Positions 7,979 to 15,763 of a stretch of DNA of 38,639 nucleotides are shown one piece after another; position 1 is the stretch's first letter; each line of letters opens with the position of its first letter. Source of the stretch: Candidatus Rokuibacteriota bacterium (GTDB lineage Bacteria > Methylomirabilota > Methylomirabilia > Rokubacteriales > CSP1-6); contig JACPSW010000066.1 in NCBI GenBank assembly GCA_016193045.1, forward strand, positions 1-38,639. Reading direction: 5' to 3'. The notes below the pieces were generated by a model that was not told the origin of the DNA, did no database searches, and saw only the letters and a program-made list of their open reading frames with translations. The position numbers and the translations under genes are program-made.

Positions 7979-9102
7979 GCTCCCTCCGAGGGGAGGACCT
8001 GGATGGAGCCCCGGTGAATGGAAATCTGCCAGCGCCGGTCGCGGGCCATGTCGAGGATCTCGTAAACGAGCTTCGGCACCTCGATCTCCAGGTCGTAGAT
8101 CCCCTGGCCGGGATCGCCCGCGACGCCGAGACGGAAGAACAGGGTCCACGTCGTTCCCTGGTCCACCTCCCCGACGATCTCGCCGTCCATCAGGTTCATG
8201 TGGTGGTGGGCGTCGGGGCCCGGGCGGTCCTTCCGGATGAGGCGCACGTACTCGGGGCGGATGAAGAAGGGGAGCGCCGCGCCCGGGGGCGGCAGGAACA
8301 GGCGCGAGGGGGAGTTGACGGCCTCCAGCGTCTGCTCGCGCCAGCGGAGCTGGATGACCTCGGGCGTCGATTTCAGCACGGCGCCCTTCAGGAGGTTGCG
8401 CACGCCGATCAGCCGCGCGACCCGCTCGGAGGTCGGCTGCCAGAGCAGCTCCGACTTCGGCGCGGCCTGAAGCACCCGGCCGCTCTCGTACACGACGATC
8501 CGGTCGGCGAGCTGATAGGCCTCGGCCAGGTCGTGGGTCACCAGCACCGTCGCCTTGCCCCACTCGCGGATGATCCGCCCGAGCTCCTCGCGGAGCTGCC
8601 GGCGGAGCGGGGCGTCGACGGCCGAGAGCGGCTCGTCGAGCAGGAGGAGATGCGGATCGACGGCCAGCGCGCGGCCCAGGGCGACGCGCTGCTGCTGGCC
8701 GCCCGACAGCTCGCGCGGATACCGCGCCTCGAGGCCGGCCAGGCCGAGACGCTCGAGCAGGATCCGCGCGCGCTCTCGGCGCTCCTCCCGGGAACGGCCC
8801 GTGAGGCCGAAGGCGACGTTCTCCTCCACGGTCAGATGGGGGAAGAGCGCGTAGCCCTGAAAGACGTACCCGAGCCGCCGGTCCTGAGGCCGGAGGTCCA
8901 CCCCGGCGGCGCTGTCGAAGAAGACCCGGTCGCCGAGCGTGATGCGCCCCCGGTCCGGGCGCACCAGGCCCGCCAGGCACTGGAGCGTCAGCGTTTTGCC
9001 GGCGCCGTTGGGGCCGAAGAGGGCGACGACCTGGTCGCCGGCCTCCCAGCGGACATCGAGCGAGAACCCGGGCAGGCGCTTGGCGATGGAGAGGGAGACC
9101 AT
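7975..9102 (-). CDS. modC: Molybdate-type ABC transporter ATPase
   Basis: 375-aa ATPase. Walker A GPNGAGKT (about 31-38), Q-loop FQGYALFPHLTVEENVAFGL, signature LSGGQQQR, Walker B LLLLDEPLSAVD, H-loop VTHDLAEAY. The last 140 residues form a regulatory extension that contains PEYVRLI and a HHHMNLMDGEIVGEV segment instead of an obvious ModC TOBE motif, so specificity is not certain (sulfate/molybdate CysA-ModC-PotA branch). The start is the ATG at 9102, 1 bp after the chrA stop. It probably partners ModA/ModB upstream; the second ATPase follows with a 4-bp overlap. Confidence 0.85.
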   Translation of the reverse strand: MVSLSIAKRLPGFSLDVRWEAGDQVVALFGPNGAGKTLTLQCLAGLVRPDRGRITLGDRVFFDSAAGVDLRPQDRRLGYVFQGYALFPHLTVEENVAFGLTGRSREERRERARILLERLGLAGLEARYPRELSGGQQQRVALGRALAVDPHLLLLDEPLSAVDAPLRRQLREELGRIIREWGKATVLVTHDLAEAYQLADRIVVYESGRVLQAAPKSELLWQPTSERVARLIGVRNLLKGAVLKSTPEVIQLRWREQTLEAVNSPSRLFLPPPGAALPFFIRPEYVRLIRKDRPGPDAHHHMNLMDGEIVGEVDQGTTWTLFFRLGVAGDPGQGIYDLEIEVPKLVYEILDMARDRRWQISIHRGSIQVLPSEGA

Positions 9103-9103
9103 C

Positions 9104-10261
9104 TCACCCCCCCCAGCGGGCCAGCACCCAGCCCGCCACGGCCCCGCCCACGATCAACCGGCTCGGGTCCACCTTCCAGCCCACCCCGAGGGCGGCGGCG
9201 CCGGCGGCGATGAGCCAGGCCGGCCAGGCCGTGAGGGTGGACTGGGCCAGCTTGAGGGTCACCGCCGCCATCAGCGCGATCGAGCTCACGTTGACGGCGT
9301 CGAGAAACGCCGCCGTCCACGGGGACCGGCGGAGGCGGGGGACGAGCGGGTTGAGCGCGGCGACGAAGCAGAAGGAGGGCAGGAAGATCCCCGCCGTCGC
9401 CACCCAGGCGCCCGGCGCGCCCGCGACCAGATAGCCCACGAACGTCGCGGTCGACAGCACCGGTCCCGGGGTGAACTGGCCGATGGCGATGGCGTCCAGG
9501 AGTTGCTGGCGGGTGAGCCAGGCATAGTCGTGGACCAGCCCGCCCTCGAGGAACGCCACCAGCACATAGCCGCTCCCGTAGAGGACCGCCCCCACCTTCA
9601 GAAAGAAGGCGCCGAGCTTCCACAGCGAAACCGTCACCGCCGGGCCGGCCGCGCCGGCCGCCGGCGCCGCCCCGAGCGCGGCGCCCCCCGCGAGGACCGC
9701 CAGGAGCCAGGCGCGCTGCCGGGCGCTCAGGTTGGGCAGGCGCAGCCAGAGCATCCCGAGCGCGCCCCCGACGAACAGCGCCAGCACCTCGTTCACTCCC
9801 CCGAGCGACGCCACGACGACGCCCAGGCCGACGACCCCGAGCCGCCAGCCCTTCAGGGCCGTCCGCCCCAGCCGCACGGTTGCGGCCAGGATCACGGCGA
9901 GCACCGCCGGCTTGATCCCGTAGAAGAACGGGGCGACCTGAGGCAGGGACCCGAACGTCACGTACGCCCAGGCCAGGCCGGCCGTGATCAGGACGGCTGG
10001 GAGGATGAAGCAGAGGCCGGCGGCCACCAGTCCCGCCCAGCCGGCGCGGATGAATCCCACGTGAATCGCCATCTCGGTCGAGTTCGGTCCGGGGATCAGG
10101 TTGGTGGCGCCTACGAGGTCCAGGAAGTACTCGCGCGAGAGCCACCGGCGCCGCCCCACCACCTCCGCCTCCATCATCCCGATGTGGACGGCGGGGCCGC
10201 CGAAGCCGAGGGTGCCCAGCTTCAGGAAGACCGCCGCGAGCTCGCCCAGGCGCCCGAGCAT
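9104..10261 (-). CDS. chrA: Chromate ion transporter, CHR family (two-domain)
   Basis: 385-aa membrane protein with two homologous CHR halves. The N-half has LGTLGFGGPAVHIG and NLIPGPNSTEMA (about residues 15-65); the C-half has FLKVGAVLYGSGYVL and GQFTPGPVLSTATFVGY (about 220-275). Each half has several hydrophobic helices, about ten in total. ChrA proteins export chromate, probably using the proton motive force; some family members move sulfate or other oxyanions. The start is the ATG at 10261, just 2 bp after the modB stop, and the stop is 1 bp from modC. This places a chromate-type transporter in the middle of a molybdate/tungstate ABC operon (see findings). The frame is open upstream, but only over modB. 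Confidence 0.92.
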   Translation of the reverse strand: MLGRLGELAAVFLKLGTLGFGGPAVHIGMMEAEVVGRRRWLSREYFLDLVGATNLIPGPNSTEMAIHVGFIRAGWAGLVAAGLCFILPAVLITAGLAWAYVTFGSLPQVAPFFYGIKPAVLAVILAATVRLGRTALKGWRLGVVGLGVVVASLGGVNEVLALFVGGALGMLWLRLPNLSARQRAWLLAVLAGGAALGAAPAAGAAGPAVTVSLWKLGAFFLKVGAVLYGSGYVLVAFLEGGLVHDYAWLTRQQLLDAIAIGQFTPGPVLSTATFVGYLVAGAPGAWVATAGIFLPSFCFVAALNPLVPRLRRSPWTAAFLDAVNVSSIALMAAVTLKLAQSTLTAWPAWLIAAGAAALGVGWKVDPSRLIVGGAVAGWVLARWGG

Positions 10262-10263
10262 CC

Positions 10264-10917
10264 CTAGTACTTGAGCCGGCCCAGCCGGCTCACGCCGAAC
10301 AGGAGGACGGCCACGCCGCCGACGGCGATCAGGGCCAGCGCGTTGGCCTCCCCCATCGCGTTCGCCTGGACGCGGTCGTAGATCGCCAGGGGGAGCGTCT
10401 GGGTCTTCCCCGGAATGTTCCCCGCCACCATCAGCGTGATCCCGAACTCGCCCACGGCGCGGCAGAAGGCGAGCACCGTTCCGGCCAGCACGGAGCGCCA
10501 CGCCAGCGGGAGAGTCACGGACCAGAAGACGCTCCACTCCGACCGGCCCAGGGTCCGCGCCGCCTGCTCAAGCCGCGGGTCCACCGTCTCGAACCCCGCC
10601 TGGGCCGACTTGACGAGGAGCGCGATGGAACCGACGGCGGCGGCCAGGACGGCGGCGCGCCAGGTGAAGGCCAGCTCGAATCCGGCGACGGCCAGCCCCC
10701 GGCCCACCGGCCCCTGGCGGCCGATCACGAGGAGCAGGTAATACCCGAGCACCGTCGGCGGCAGGATCAGCGGGAGCACGACGAGCGCTTCGAGCAGGTC
10801 CCGGCCGGCAAAGCGCCGGCGCGCCAGAAGCCACGCGAGCGGCACGCCGGCGAGCAGCGTCAGCGCGGTCGCGGCCAGAGAGACGCGGAGCGTGAGCCAG
10901 ACCGGGAAGAAATCCAT
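10264..10917 (-). CDS. modB: Molybdate ABC transporter permease
   Basis: 217-aa inner-membrane permease with five to six hydrophobic segments: [44 protein letters not shown], the [20 protein letters not shown] region and the C-terminal [14 protein letters not shown]. The ABC-ATPase docking (EAA) loop reads [21 protein letters not shown], and the [21 protein letters not shown] motif is characteristic of ModB. The start is the ATG at 10917, overlapping the modA stop as TGATG; an in-frame TTG one codon earlier is unlikely. The next gene is chrA after 2 bp. Confidence 0.93.
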   Translation of the reverse strand: MDFFPVWLTLRVSLAATALTLLAGVPLAWLLARRRFAGRDLLEALVVLPLILPPTVLGYYLLLVIGRQGPVGRGLAVAGFELAFTWRAAVLAAAVGSIALLVKSAQAGFETVDPRLEQAARTLGRSEWSVFWSVTLPLAWRSVLAGTVLAFCRAVGEFGITLMVAGNIPGKTQTLPLAIYDRVQANAMGEANALALIAVGGVAVLLFGVSRLGRLKY

Positions 10918-11675
10918 CAAAACTCACCCGGAAGGCGGAAGCCGTAGCGCTTCATGATGGGCCGGCCCTCGGGCCCGTTGACGAACTGGATGAAGGCCAG
11001 GCCCAGCTCCGGCCGGGGCGTTCGCTTCACCACGGCGGCAGCCTGGACGAGGGGCGCGTGGAGGCCCGGGTCGATCAGCGTCCACTCTACGTCCGGCACG
11101 TTCGCCACGGACAGGGCGACGATCCCCGCCTCGGCAGCGCCGCTCTGGATGAATTGGAGAGCGTGGCGGATGTTCTCGCCATACACGAGCTTGGGCTTCA
11201 CGATTTCCCAGAGACCAACCTTTCTCAGAACTTCCTCGGCAGCCCGGCCGTACGGCGCGTGGAGCGGGTTGGCGATGGCCACGTGAAGGATCCGCGCCTC
11301 GCCGAGCTGGCGAAGATCCGTCAGCCTGGACCCGAAACTCTTGGCGGTCGCCAGGACGATCCTCCCCTCGGCGTAGACGGCCCGGGTCTGGGCGATCACG
11401 GCGCCCCGCTGAGCCAGGCGATCCACAAAGGCCTGGTCGGCGGAAAAGAAGACATGCGCGGGGGCTCCGTGCTCGATCTGCGTGGCCAGGTTGCCGCTCG
11501 AGCCGAGCACCAGCGAGACCTTTGCCCCCAGGGCCTTCTCGAAGCGCGGCACGATCTCCTTGAAGGCGAAGCCCAGGTCGGCGGCCGCGAACACCGTGAG
11601 GGAAGAAACCTCCGCTCCCGCCGCCGGCATCGCTCCGACGAGGGGGAGCCACGCGGCCAGCAGCCACCGCTTCAT
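10917..11675 (-). CDS. modA: Molybdate ABC transporter periplasmic binding protein
   Basis: 252-aa solute-binding protein. An N-terminal signal peptide (residues 1-21, ending AAGA) is followed by the ModA-type [20 protein letters not shown] start, the oxyanion-contact stretch [20 protein letters not shown], the [10 protein letters not shown] region and a late [19 protein letters not shown] tail. These fit class II binding proteins for molybdate; tungstate may also bind. The start is the ATG at 11675, 1 bp after the tupB stop, so the Tup and Mod modules are joined without a gap. modB follows with an overlapping start. Confidence 0.93.
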   Translation of the reverse strand: MKRWLLAAWLPLVGAMPAAGAEVSSLTVFAAADLGFAFKEIVPRFEKALGAKVSLVLGSSGNLATQIEHGAPAHVFFSADQAFVDRLAQRGAVIAQTRAVYAEGRIVLATAKSFGSRLTDLRQLGEARILHVAIANPLHAPYGRAAEEVLRKVGLWEIVKPKLVYGENIRHALQFIQSGAAEAGIVALSVANVPDVEWTLIDPGLHAPLVQAAAVVKRTPRPELGLAFIQFVNGPEGRPIMKRYGFRLPGEF

Positions 11676-11676
11676 T

Positions 11677-12372
11677 CTACACGCGCCGGCGCTGCTGAAT
11701 CCACGTGAGCGCCCAGTTCACGAGAAACGTGAGCAGCAGGAGCAGGAGCGACAGCGCGATGGCGACGTCGAAGTTCCCCTTGCCGGTCTCGAGCACCGTG
11801 GCCGTCGTGAGCACGCGCGTCTGGCCCCGGATGTTGCCGCCCACCATCATCGAGGCGCCGACCTCCGAGATGACGCCGCCGAAGCCTGCCATCACCGCCG
11901 CCAGCAGGGGCAGCCGCGCTTCCCGGAGCAGGACCCAGAGGAGCTGGACCCGCGAAGCGCCGAGCCCCAGGATCTGGAGACGGAACTGGGGCGGGATCTG
12001 CTGGACGGCGGCCAGGGTCAGCCCCGTCACGATGGGGGCGGCGATGACGAACTGCGCGATCACGATGGCCGTCGGCGTGTAGAGCAGCTCCAGCAGGCCC
12101 AGGGGCCCGCTCCGCCAGAGGAGGATCGAGACGAAGAGGCCCACCACGACCGGGGGAAGCCCCATACCCGTGTTGATCAGGCTGACCACGAGGCTGCGCC
12201 CCGGGAAGCGGCCGAGGGCGATCAGGGTCCCCAGCGGGATGCCGACGAGCAGCGAGACACCCGTGGCCACGCCGGAGACCTGGAGGGAGAGCCACGTGAT
12301 CCCGAGAACCTCCGGGTCACCGCTGAGGAGGAGCCGGACGGCCTGCTTGATCCCTTCCCAGATCAGTTCCAT
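11677..12372 (-). CDS. tupB: Tungstate ABC transporter permease
   Basis: 231-aa integral membrane permease. It has five or so transmembrane stretches and the TupB-like sequence LINTGMGLPPVVVGLFVSILLWRSGPLG. The EAA coupling loop is near ILGLGASRVQLLWVLLREARLPL, followed by GFGGVISEVGASMMVGGNIRGQTRVLTTA, the conserved TupB/CysT segment. It follows tupA after 25 bp and precedes modA by 1 bp. TupB normally pairs with TupA and TupC; the matching ATPase seems to be the gene at 6884-7978, five genes later. Confidence 0.92.
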   Translation of the reverse strand: MELIWEGIKQAVRLLLSGDPEVLGITWLSLQVSGVATGVSLLVGIPLGTLIALGRFPGRSLVVSLINTGMGLPPVVVGLFVSILLWRSGPLGLLELLYTPTAIVIAQFVIAAPIVTGLTLAAVQQIPPQFRLQILGLGASRVQLLWVLLREARLPLLAAVMAGFGGVISEVGASMMVGGNIRGQTRVLTTATVLETGKGNFDVAIALSLLLLLLTFLVNWALTWIQQRRRV

Positions 12373-12397
12373 CAGCAGGTCCGCTTGGCGAACTCTG

Positions 12398-13225
12398 TCA
12401 TGTGCCCGGCTTGGGCTTGCCGGCGTCGGGGAAGAAGAGAGGTGCCCCGTACTTCTCGACCCCGAAGGTCCTGATCACCGCCTGCGCCTCTGCGGACACG
12501 ATGAAGTCGGCGAAGGCCCTGCCCCCGGCGGCATTGACCCGCGGGTGCCGGGCGGGATTCACTTCCATGACGTGATAGACGTTCAGGAGCGGGGTGTCTC
12601 CTTCGAGCAGAATGGCGAGCCGAACTCGCTTCTGCATGGCCCGGTACGTGCCCCGATCCGTCAGCGCATAGGCGCCTTTTTCGGAGGCGATGATGAGCGT
12701 GGCACCCATTCCCTGGCCCGATTCGATGTACCAGCGTCCCTTCGGCGCGACCCCCGTGGTCTTCCAGAGGGATCGCTCCGTGTTGTGGGTGCCGGAGTTG
12801 TCTCCCCGCGAGACAAACGTCCCCCGAGTCTCGGCGATCTTCTTCAGCGCGTCGGCCGCTTTCCTGACTCCCTTGATCCCCGCCGTGTCGGCGGCGGGCC
12901 CCACCAGGATGAAATCGTTGTGCATCACGAGCCGCCGATTGATCAGATTTCCCTTCGCCAGATACTCTAGCTCGAGTTTGGGGGCGTGGACCAGTACCAC
13001 ATCGGCCTCGCCACGATCCCCCAGCGCCAGGGACTGCCCGGTCCCCACGGCGATCGTCTTTACCGTGTGACCGGTGTTCTGCTCGAAGAGCGGAACCACG
13101 ACGTCCAGCAGCCCCGAGTCCTGGGTGCTCGTGGTGGTGGCGAGGATGACGGCAGCACGCTGCGCTTCCGCCGGCACCGCGACCAGAAGGCCCCCCAGCA
13201 CATAGGCGACCCACGCACGTCCCAT
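12398..13225 (-). CDS. tupA: Tungstate ABC transporter periplasmic binding protein
   Basis: 275-aa binding protein with a signal peptide (residues 1-21, PAEA end). The tungstate-binding motif TTTST is at residues 30-34, followed by QDSGLLDVVVPLF. Other TupA features are VGTGQSLALGDRGEADVVLVHAP, the VGP segment and the SRGDNSGTHNTE loop, which supplies further oxyanion contacts. The start is the ATG at 13225 with GGAG 7 nt upstream. It is the first transporter gene after the ModE-like regulator, separated by 40 bp that include the inverted repeat at 13254-13277, the presumed Mo/W operator. Confidence 0.95.
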   Translation of the reverse strand: MGRAWVAYVLGGLLVAVPAEAQRAAVILATTTSTQDSGLLDVVVPLFEQNTGHTVKTIAVGTGQSLALGDRGEADVVLVHAPKLELEYLAKGNLINRRLVMHNDFILVGPAADTAGIKGVRKAADALKKIAETRGTFVSRGDNSGTHNTERSLWKTTGVAPKGRWYIESGQGMGATLIIASEKGAYALTDRGTYRAMQKRVRLAILLEGDTPLLNVYHVMEVNPARHPRVNAAGGRAFADFIVSAEAQAVIRTFGVEKYGAPLFFPDAGKPKPGT

Positions 13226-13253
13226 GACCGTCTCCTTCGCCGATCGCAGCCGC

Positions 13254-13277
13254 CGTTATGTCAATTCAGACATAACG
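13254..13277 (-). promoter_or_regulatory. Perfect inverted repeat: probable ModE-type operator
   Basis: CGTTATGTC (13254-13262) and GACATAACG (13269-13277) are perfect 9-bp reverse complements with a 6-nt spacer. ModE of E. coli binds palindromes with CGTTAT/ATAACG-like half-sites, so this fits the adjacent ModE-like regulator. It ends 28 bp before the tupA start codon and overlaps the last codons and stop (13266-13268) of the regulator gene. A TTGACA hexamer occurs within it, but no good -10 follows at normal spacing. Confidence 0.75.
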
Positions 13278-13634
13278 ATGCCCCAAAAAAGAGCCGCCGA
13301 ACGCGCGGGCAAACGCCCGGTCGGCGGTCCGGTTCACGCGGACCTTCACCCTGCGGTATCGAGCCACCAGGTCGAAGGCCGCCGGCGTCAAGGTGGCCCC
13401 GCCGCCGCCGCTCCCTCCGATCGTCACTTCCAGCAACCGCACCCCCAGCGCGGCTTCGGTAACCTTCAGGAGCCCCCACGCCGCGCGGTAGGATATCTCC
13501 AGGCGCTGCGCGGCCCGGCGAAGGGAGCCGAGCTCCGCGACGGCCTCGAGGAGCGCCAGCCGCCCGTCCGAGAAGATGAGGCGCCCGTCGGCCTCCACCC
13601 ACACCTTCGATCTGACCCTCAGCCGCCTGGCCAT
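13266..13634 (-). CDS. ModE-like DNA-binding regulator (HTH only, no TOBE domain)
   Basis: 122-aa protein matching the N-terminal winged-helix domain of ModE/LysR-type regulators: GRLALLEAVAELGSLRRAAQRLEISYRAAWGLLKVTEAALGVRLLE (about residues 24-69), then the GGSGGGGATLTPAAFDLVARYR wing typical of ModE. The molybdate-binding TOBE domains of full ModE are absent, as in short single-domain ModE-type and tungstate-responsive regulators. How it would sense metal is therefore open; the TOBE-containing ATPase or a partner could be involved. It is transcribed from a promoter at 13644-13673 only 9 nt before the ATG. Its last codons form half of the palindrome at 13254-13277, directly upstream of tupA. 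Confidence 0.88.
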   Translation of the reverse strand: MARRLRVRSKVWVEADGRLIFSDGRLALLEAVAELGSLRRAAQRLEISYRAAWGLLKVTEAALGVRLLEVTIGGSGGGGATLTPAAFDLVARYRRVKVRVNRTADRAFARAFGGSFLGHRYV

Positions 13635-13643
13635 GTGCGGCGG

Positions 13644-13673
13644 ATTCTAGCAGCCGCCGGCGCGGCCTGTCAA
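13644..13673 (-). promoter_or_regulatory. Sigma70-type promoter of the ModE-like gene, probably leaderless
   Basis: Read on the minus strand: TTGACA (13668-13673), an 18-nt spacer, TAGAAT (13644-13649). The start codon ATG is at 13634, only 9 nt after the -10 box, so transcription would begin within a few bases of the start codon. No Shine-Dalgarno sequence fits in that space. Confidence 0.7.
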
Positions 13674-13685
13674 ACACCCGGCGCC

Positions 13686-14015
13686 TCACCTGGGCCAGTA
13701 CATCATGACGGCGACCCCCGCCAGGCACAGCGCCCCGCCCAGAACGTCGAAACGGTCGGGCGCTATGCGATCGGCGGTCCATCCCCACAGCAACGATAGG
13801 ACCACGAAGATCCCCCCGTATGCCGCATAGACGCGGCCGAAGTGCGCCGGCTGATACGTGGGAACAATACCGTACAAAGCGAGGATCGCAGCCCCAAGCA
13901 GGCCGAGAAGCCACGGTGCCCCGTTCCGCCACCACTGCCAGACCAGATAGCCACCTCCGATCTCGCAGAGACCGGCGAGCACGAACAGCATGAATGACTT
14001 GACGACCAGACTCAT
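13686..14015 (-). CDS. YnfA-family (UPF0060) small membrane protein
   Basis: 109 aa, four hydrophobic helices (about residues 4-25, 34-52, 61-80 and 88-106), with the family features [48 protein letters not shown] and [17 protein letters not shown]. YnfA proteins are small-multidrug-resistance-like. The start is the ATG at 14015, with GGGAGGG upstream. It follows the metE-like gene by 15 bp, so it may end the long operon, and lies 51 bp before the ModE-like gene, which has its own promoter. Function here is unknown. Confidence 0.9.
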   Translation of the reverse strand: MSLVVKSFMLFVLAGLCEIGGGYLVWQWWRNGAPWLLGLLGAAILALYGIVPTYQPAHFGRVYAAYGGIFVVLSLLWGWTADRIAPDRFDVLGGALCLAGVAVMMYWPR

Positions 14016-14030
14016 GGGGTATCCCTCCCC

Positions 14031-15053
14031 TCACCCGCCCAGCTCCTTCCTCACGACGGCGGCGCCGGCGACCAGCACCCGGATCTTCTGGTTGCACATA
14101 TAGCGCGGCGACCAGCCAAAGCCGCAGTCGGGATTCACGTAGAGCTTCTCGGGCTTCGAGATCTTCAGGACCCGCCGGATCCGCCCGGCCACGTCCTCGG
14201 GGGTCTCGGGATGGAACCCCTTCACGTCGATGACGCCGGCGCCCAGCTCCCGCCCATCGTTGTACTGCTGCCAGAGGTCCAGCTCGGAGAGCTCGCGGCC
14301 GGCAAACTCCAGCACAAACTGATCGGCCCGCGCCTTGAGGAGGCCGGGAAAGTAGGGGCGGTACGTCCGGTTGAAGCGCGAGCGGCCGAAGCGGTTGCCG
14401 AAGCAAACGTGGAAGCCGAGCTTGGCCCGGACGCCCTCGGTCGCCAGGTTGAAGAGGCGCGCCATCTCCTCGCCCGACACGTTGCCGCGCGCGGGCTCGT
14501 CGATCTGGATGAAGTCCGCGCCCGCCGCGGCCAGCCCCTTGAGCTCGGCGTTGATGACTTCGGCGAAACGCTCGGCGACGTCCACGACCCCCTTGTACAC
14601 CTTGCCCGGGTGGATGCGCGAGCCGAAGGTGAGCGGCCCCGCGCACGTCGCCTTGGTGCGCCGGGTCGTGTGCGCCTTCAAATACTCGAACTCCTTCACG
14701 ATGCCCAATCCTCCCGGCGGAGTCTCGATCCGCCCGACCGCCTCGTAGCGCGTCTGCTGATCGTAGCCCCACGGGCCGGCCTTGCGCCTCACCGGGAGCG
14801 CCTGGATCCCTTTGATGATGGCATAATAGGAATCCACATAGCCGTCGAGCCGCCGCACCTCGCCGTCAGTGATGACGTCGAGCCCCGCCCGCTCCATGTC
14901 GCGGATCGCCGTGTCGGCGGCGTCGTCGAACATCTCCTCCAGGTCGGCGGGGCCCCACTCGCCGGCCTCCCAGGCCTTGACGGCCGCGTACCACCAGCCG
15001 GGCTTGCCGTGAGAACCGACGACGGTGGCCGGAATCAGCGGTAGGTCTGCCAT
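14031..15053 (-). CDS. Core-MetE-like zinc methyltransferase 1
   Basis: 340-aa protein corresponding to the C-terminal catalytic barrel of cobalamin-independent methionine synthase, without the N-terminal half. Zinc ligands are recognisable: HVC (His215, Cys217), Glu249 in VLEF and Cys310 in NPDCGF. The homocysteine-side motifs are TVVGSHG near the N-terminus and IQIDEPA (Asp185). The loop that carries the active-site His in canonical MetE (YDIHSP) reads IDVKGF here, with Lys278 in the His position by eye alignment. Stand-alone core MetE proteins use other donors than methyl-THF-polyglutamate, and relatives transfer other alkyl groups, so 'methionine synthase' is not safe. It starts at ATG 15053 overlapping the livF stop (TGATG), tying it to the ABC transporter operon. 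Confidence 0.87.
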   Translation of the reverse strand: MADLPLIPATVVGSHGKPGWWYAAVKAWEAGEWGPADLEEMFDDAADTAIRDMERAGLDVITDGEVRRLDGYVDSYYAIIKGIQALPVRRKAGPWGYDQQTRYEAVGRIETPPGGLGIVKEFEYLKAHTTRRTKATCAGPLTFGSRIHPGKVYKGVVDVAERFAEVINAELKGLAAAGADFIQIDEPARGNVSGEEMARLFNLATEGVRAKLGFHVCFGNRFGRSRFNRTYRPYFPGLLKARADQFVLEFAGRELSELDLWQQYNDGRELGAGVIDVKGFHPETPEDVAGRIRRVLKISKPEKLYVNPDCGFGWSPRYMCNQKIRVLVAGAAVVRKELGG

Positions 15054-15763
15054 CAGGGTGTCCCTCCTATCACTCTCAGGACGGCCGGATCCCTCTGCAC
15101 CTCGCTCGGATGTCCGGAAAAGATGATCTCGCCCCGCTCGATGACGTAGAGGCGCGTCGTATACTCCGGGACGTGGTGGATGTTCGACTCGGCGATCAGG
15201 ATCGCGTGGCCCAGCTTCGTGATCTCGAAGATGCCGCGGCCGATCTCGGGGATGATCGCCGGCGAGAGCCCCTCGAACGGCTCGTCCAGGAGGAGCATGG
15301 TCGGGTCCAGGGCCAGGGCGCGGGCGATCGAGAGCATCTTCCGCTCGCCCCCGCTGATCTGGGTCCCCTTCCGCGCCGCGTAGCGGCGGAGGACGGGAAA
15401 GACGGCGTACGCCTGGGCCAGCCGGTCCTCGGCGGAGCGCCCCGTCCGCCGCGTCCACGTGGCGACCTCCACGTTCTCAGCCACCGTGAGGTCGGCGAAG
15501 ATCGCGCCGTCCTCGGGGGCGAAGCCCATGCCCAGCCGGGCGATCGCGAACGGCCGCATCCCCCCGATCTCCCGGTCGAGGAAGCGGATCCGCCCCGCGC
15601 GCGGCGCCTGGTAGCCCATCACGGTCCTGAGGGTCGTCGTCTTTCCCGCCCCGTTTCTGCCGACGAGGCAAACGACCTCCCGCTCCCCCACGGCGAGCGA
15701 GACGTCGCGCAGGATGTGGCTCGCCTCGATGTAGACGTGCACGCGTTCGACGGAGAGCATCAT
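15053..15763 (-). CDS. livF: Branched-chain-type ABC transporter ATPase LivF
   Basis: 236-aa ATPase of a HAAT-family importer. Walker A GRNGAGKTT, Q-loop region MGFAPEDGAIFADLTVAENV, signature ISGGERKM, Walker B MLLLDEPFEGLSP, then AESNIHH in place of the usual H-loop (the expected His appears as Ser-Asn, a common LivF variation around EQN). The C-terminal YVIERGEIIFSG is typical. The start is the ATG at 15763 overlapping the livG stop. The transported compound cannot be read from the ATPase; the family imports branched-chain amino acids but also amides, urea and aromatic acids. Confidence 0.93.
   Translation of the reverse strand: MMLSVERVHVYIEASHILRDVSLAVGEREVVCLVGRNGAGKTTTLRTVMGYQAPRAGRIRFLDREIGGMRPFAIARLGMGFAPEDGAIFADLTVAENVEVATWTRRTGRSAEDRLAQAYAVFPVLRRYAARKGTQISGGERKMLSIARALALDPTMLLLDEPFEGLSPAIIPEIGRGIFEITKLGHAILIAESNIHHVPEYTTRLYVIERGEIIFSGHPSEVQRDPAVLRVIGGTP

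Noticed and set aside
6884..8980. A single 698-codon minus-strand frame covering both ATPases
   Set aside because: Only the part from ATG 7978 has family motifs; the upstream part is the wrong frame of modC, which has its own intact frame.
13236..13264. TTGACA within the ModE-type palindrome as the -35 of a tupA promoter
   Set aside because: The hexamer at the expected -10 distance is GGCGAA, not TATAAT-like, so no promoter is called there.
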